The position numbers were made by a program, and so were the translations under genes. A stretch of DNA of 64,000 bases from contig NZ_JAINVG010000001.1 in NCBI RefSeq assembly GCF_020400725.1, forward strand, positions 62,001-126,000, written 5' to 3'. The stretch comes from Streptomyces sp. NK15101 (GTDB taxonomy: Bacteria > Actinomycetota > Actinomycetes > Streptomycetales > Streptomycetaceae). The notes beneath the pieces are model-generated. The model was not told the DNA's origin. It worked only from the letters and a program-made list of their open reading frames with translations, and did no database searches. Shown here in pieces: positions 61,905 to 64,000 of this stretch. The number at the start of each line of letters is the position of its first letter. Within the stretch, counting starts at the first letter, position 1.

Positions 61905-63530
61905 TCAGTGGTGGCCGTGGCCGCTCTGGATCTCCTTGTACTCCTCGACCGTGGGCTTGGCGATCTGGCTGTCCTCGCCGTAGTAGCCCTTGTTGAGCTT
62001 GACCCGGAGCTTCTCCATGCGGCCGATCTTGCGCTCCACGCCGTTCTCGTCGACGGCCGGCGGAAGCTCCGCGGCCTCGTACTGCTCGTGCGCCGTGAGG
62101 CGGTGCAGCTCGCCCTGGCTGAGCGGCTCGTGGACCTCGACGAACTCACCGTGCGGCAGGCGCTTGATGATGCCCGACTCGCGGCCGTGCAGCACCTTGT
62201 CCTTGTCGCGGCGCTGGAGGCCGAGGCAGATCCGCTTGGTGACGATGAACGCGATGACCGGGCCGACGAAGAAGAAGATCCGCACGAACCAGGTGATGGC
62301 GTTCAGCGACAGGTGGAAGTGGGTCGCCCAGATGTCGTTTCCACCACCCACGAGCATGATCATGTACGCGGTGATCCAGGCGACGCCGAAGGCGGTGCGC
62401 GTCGGAGCGTTGCGCGGGCGCTGCGCGATGTGGTGCTCGCGCTTGTCGCCGGTGATCCAGGACTCGATGAACGGGTAGACCGCGATGACCGCGAGGACCA
62501 GCGGGAAGATCGCCAGCGGGATCATCACGCCGAGGACCAGCGTGTGGCCCCACAGGTTGATCTCCCAGCCCGGCATGACACGGATCAGACCCTCGGCGAA
62601 GCCCATGTACCAGTCGGGCTGGGCGCCGGTGGACACCTGGTCCGGGCGGTACGGGCCCATGGCCCAGATCGGGTTGATCGAGGCGATCGCCGCGATGACC
62701 GCGATGACGCCGAAGACCAGGAAGAAGAAGCCTCCGGCCTTCGCCATGTACACGGGCAGCAGCGGCATGCCGACGACGTTGTCGTTCGTCCGGCCGGGGC
62801 CGGCGAAGTGCGTGTGCTTGTGGACGAACACCAGGATGAGGTGGGCGACCACGAGGCCCAGCATGATGCCGGGGAGCAGCAGCACGTGCGCCGAGTAGAA
62901 CCGGGCGACGAAGTCGCCGCCGGGGAACTCGCCGCCGAACAGGAACATCGACAGGTACGTGCCGAGGACCGGCACGGACAGGATCGCGCCCTGCATGAAG
63001 CGGACACCGGTGCCGGAGAGCAGGTCGTCCGGGAGCGAGTAACCGGTGAAGCCGGTGAACATGCCCAGGAAGAACAGCAGGAAGCCGAACAGCCAGTTGA
63101 TCTCACGCGGCTTGCGGAACGCGCCGGTGAAGAACACGCGCATCATGTGCACGAACATGCCGGCGAGGAAGATCAGCGCCGCCCAGTGGTGGATCTGCCG
63201 GATCAGCAGACCACCGCGCACCTCGAAGGAGATGTGCATGGTCGAGTTGAACGCCTCGGACATCAGCTGTCCCTGGAGCGGGACGTACGGTCCGACGTAC
63301 TCCACCTCGTTCATCGACGGGTGGAAGAACAGCGTCAGGTAGACGCCCGTCAGGATGATGATGAGGAAGCTGTAGAGGCAGACCTCGCCCAGCATGAAGG
63401 ACCAGTGGTCCGGGAAGATCTTCCGCATGTTGGCCTTGGCCAGCGTGTAGATCCCCAGGCGGCCGTCGGCCCAGTCCGCGACCCGCTCACCGGCGGGCGC
63501 CTTCTTCTGCGTGTTGGTCACGGTGCTCAT
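61905..63530 (-). CDS. qcrB: cytochrome bc1 complex cytochrome b subunit
   Basis: Core subunit of the bc1 complex in the bc1-aa3 supercomplex, 541 residues with eight membrane helices plus the actinobacterial C-terminal extension. Haem ligands are in IHHWAALIFLAGMFVHMMRVFFTGAFRKPREINW and FYSAHVLLLPGIMLGLVVAHLILVFVHKHTHFAGPG; the quinol site has PDWYMGFAEG in place of the usual PEWY. The ATG overlaps the qcrA stop (ATGA). The cytoplasmic tail ends with a His-rich GHGHH. Confidence 0.97.
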   Translation of the reverse strand: MSTVTNTQKKAPAGERVADWADGRLGIYTLAKANMRKIFPDHWSFMLGEVCLYSFLIIILTGVYLTLFFHPSMNEVEYVGPYVPLQGQLMSEAFNSTMHISFEVRGGLLIRQIHHWAALIFLAGMFVHMMRVFFTGAFRKPREINWLFGFLLFFLGMFTGFTGYSLPDDLLSGTGVRFMQGAILSVPVLGTYLSMFLFGGEFPGGDFVARFYSAHVLLLPGIMLGLVVAHLILVFVHKHTHFAGPGRTNDNVVGMPLLPVYMAKAGGFFFLVFGVIAVIAAIASINPIWAMGPYRPDQVSTGAQPDWYMGFAEGLIRVMPGWEINLWGHTLVLGVMIPLAIFPLVLAVIAVYPFIESWITGDKREHHIAQRPRNAPTRTAFGVAWITAYMIMLVGGGNDIWATHFHLSLNAITWFVRIFFFVGPVIAFIVTKRICLGLQRRDKDKVLHGRESGIIKRLPHGEFVEVHEPLSQGELHRLTAHEQYEAAELPPAVDENGVERKIGRMEKLRVKLNKGYYGEDSQIAKPTVEEYKEIQSGHGHH

Positions 63531-64000
63531 CCGCGCTCCCAGAATGCCGGACCGACGGGCTCGTCGAAGTCGCCGAGCGCCTCGAGGAAGCCCTTGTCGT
63601 TCACGCCGATCCGCAGCTGCGGGAGGGGGTGACCGGCCGGGCCGAAGATGACGCGGGCGCCGTCGGAGAGGTCGAAGGTGGACTGGTGGCACGGGCAGAG
63701 CACGTGGTGCGTCTGCTGCTCGTACAGGGAGATCGGGCAGCCGACGTGGGTGCAGATCTTCGAGAACGCGACGATGCCCTGGTGCGACCACTCGAGCTCG
63801 CGCTTGTCCTTGATGTCCTCCGGCTGGATCCGGACGATCATCAGGGCGGCCTTGGCGATCTCGGTCTGGAAGTGCTCGTCGTGCTCCGAGAGGCCCTCGG
63901 GCATCGCGAAGGTGAGCGAGCCGACCGCGACGTCCTCGGGACGCAGCGGCTCGTGCGTGTTCATGTTGATGAGCTGGAGCCCCTTGGTCCACATGGTGGT
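63527..64000 (-). CDS. qcrA: cytochrome bc1 Rieske iron-sulfur subunit (5' end outside window)
   Basis: C-terminal 157 codons of the Rieske subunit. The cluster-binding motifs CTHVGC and CPCHQS are present (cysteines and histidines for the [2Fe-2S] centre), followed by GPAGHPLPQLRIGVNDKGFLEALGDF. The N-terminal three-helix membrane part lies beyond 64000; the ATG visible at 63994 is internal. It transfers electrons from menaquinol to the cytochrome cc subunit QcrC. Its stop overlaps the qcrB start. Confidence 0.95.
   Translation of the reverse strand, partial: TTMWTKGLQLINMNTHEPLRPEDVAVGSLTFAMPEGLSEHDEHFQTEIAKAALMIVRIQPEDIKDKRELEWSHQGIVAFSKICTHVGCPISLYEQQTHHVLCPCHQSTFDLSDGARVIFGPAGHPLPQLRIGVNDKGFLEALGDFDEPVGPAFWERG

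Overview
The window is high-GC DNA from a Streptomyces-type actinomycete. Codon third positions are almost all G or C, GTG and TTG starts are frequent, many promoters look leaderless, and the order of genes is the one I remember for the Streptomyces coelicolor chromosome core (ftsL-rsmH at the left, glkA in the middle, trpD-qcrB-qcrA at the right; roughly SCO2091 to SCO2149). No phage, plasmid, IS transposase, tRNA, rRNA or CRISPR array is visible. About sixty genes are packed into 64 kb.

Left part (1-13.6 kb): the start of the division/cell-wall cluster (ftsL, rsmH), a beta-carbonic anhydrase, a MoxR-DUF58-transglutaminase operon, a DUF3040 protein, a methyltransferase, a HEPN protein, and a TetR-controlled operon made of a degenerate ABC ATPase and a YhgE/Pip membrane protein. 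Next (13.7-25.9 kb): a DUF4126 membrane protein with a probable MacR box, a phytoene-desaturase-like flavoprotein, metF, thiE, an Rv2175c-type DNA-binding protein, a TPP-riboswitch-controlled thiO-thiS-thiG operon, a PASTA Ser/Thr kinase (PknL type) and an AP endonuclease.

Middle (25.9-45.6 kb): a histidine-rich DUF4396 protein behind a CsoR-like operator, bacterioferritin and its ferredoxin partner with an iron box, aromatic amino acid entry (class II DAHP synthase; a tryptophan attenuator and fused TrpE-TrpG), a secreted amidase, a MacRS-like two-component system, PlsC, and glkA with its partner gene. Right (45.8-64 kb): FadD, PimB-like and GT87 glycosyltransferases, MATE/PadR pair, two NlpC/P60 hydrolases, a NYN protein, rhomboid, an aminotransferase behind a SAM-IV type riboswitch, trpD and the cytochrome bc1 genes.

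Themes: cell envelope growth (division genes, amidase, NlpC/P60, PIM-type mannosyltransferases, PASTA kinase), aromatic and sulfur/thiamine metabolism under RNA-based control (TPP, SAM-IV, trp attenuator), and metal homeostasis (iron box, CsoR-like site). The least explained material is a three-copy family of long inverted-repeat elements (about 7.1, 22.7 and 44.0 kb), two of which carry a second nested repeat, and two places where the 3' end of a gene is echoed just downstream of it.
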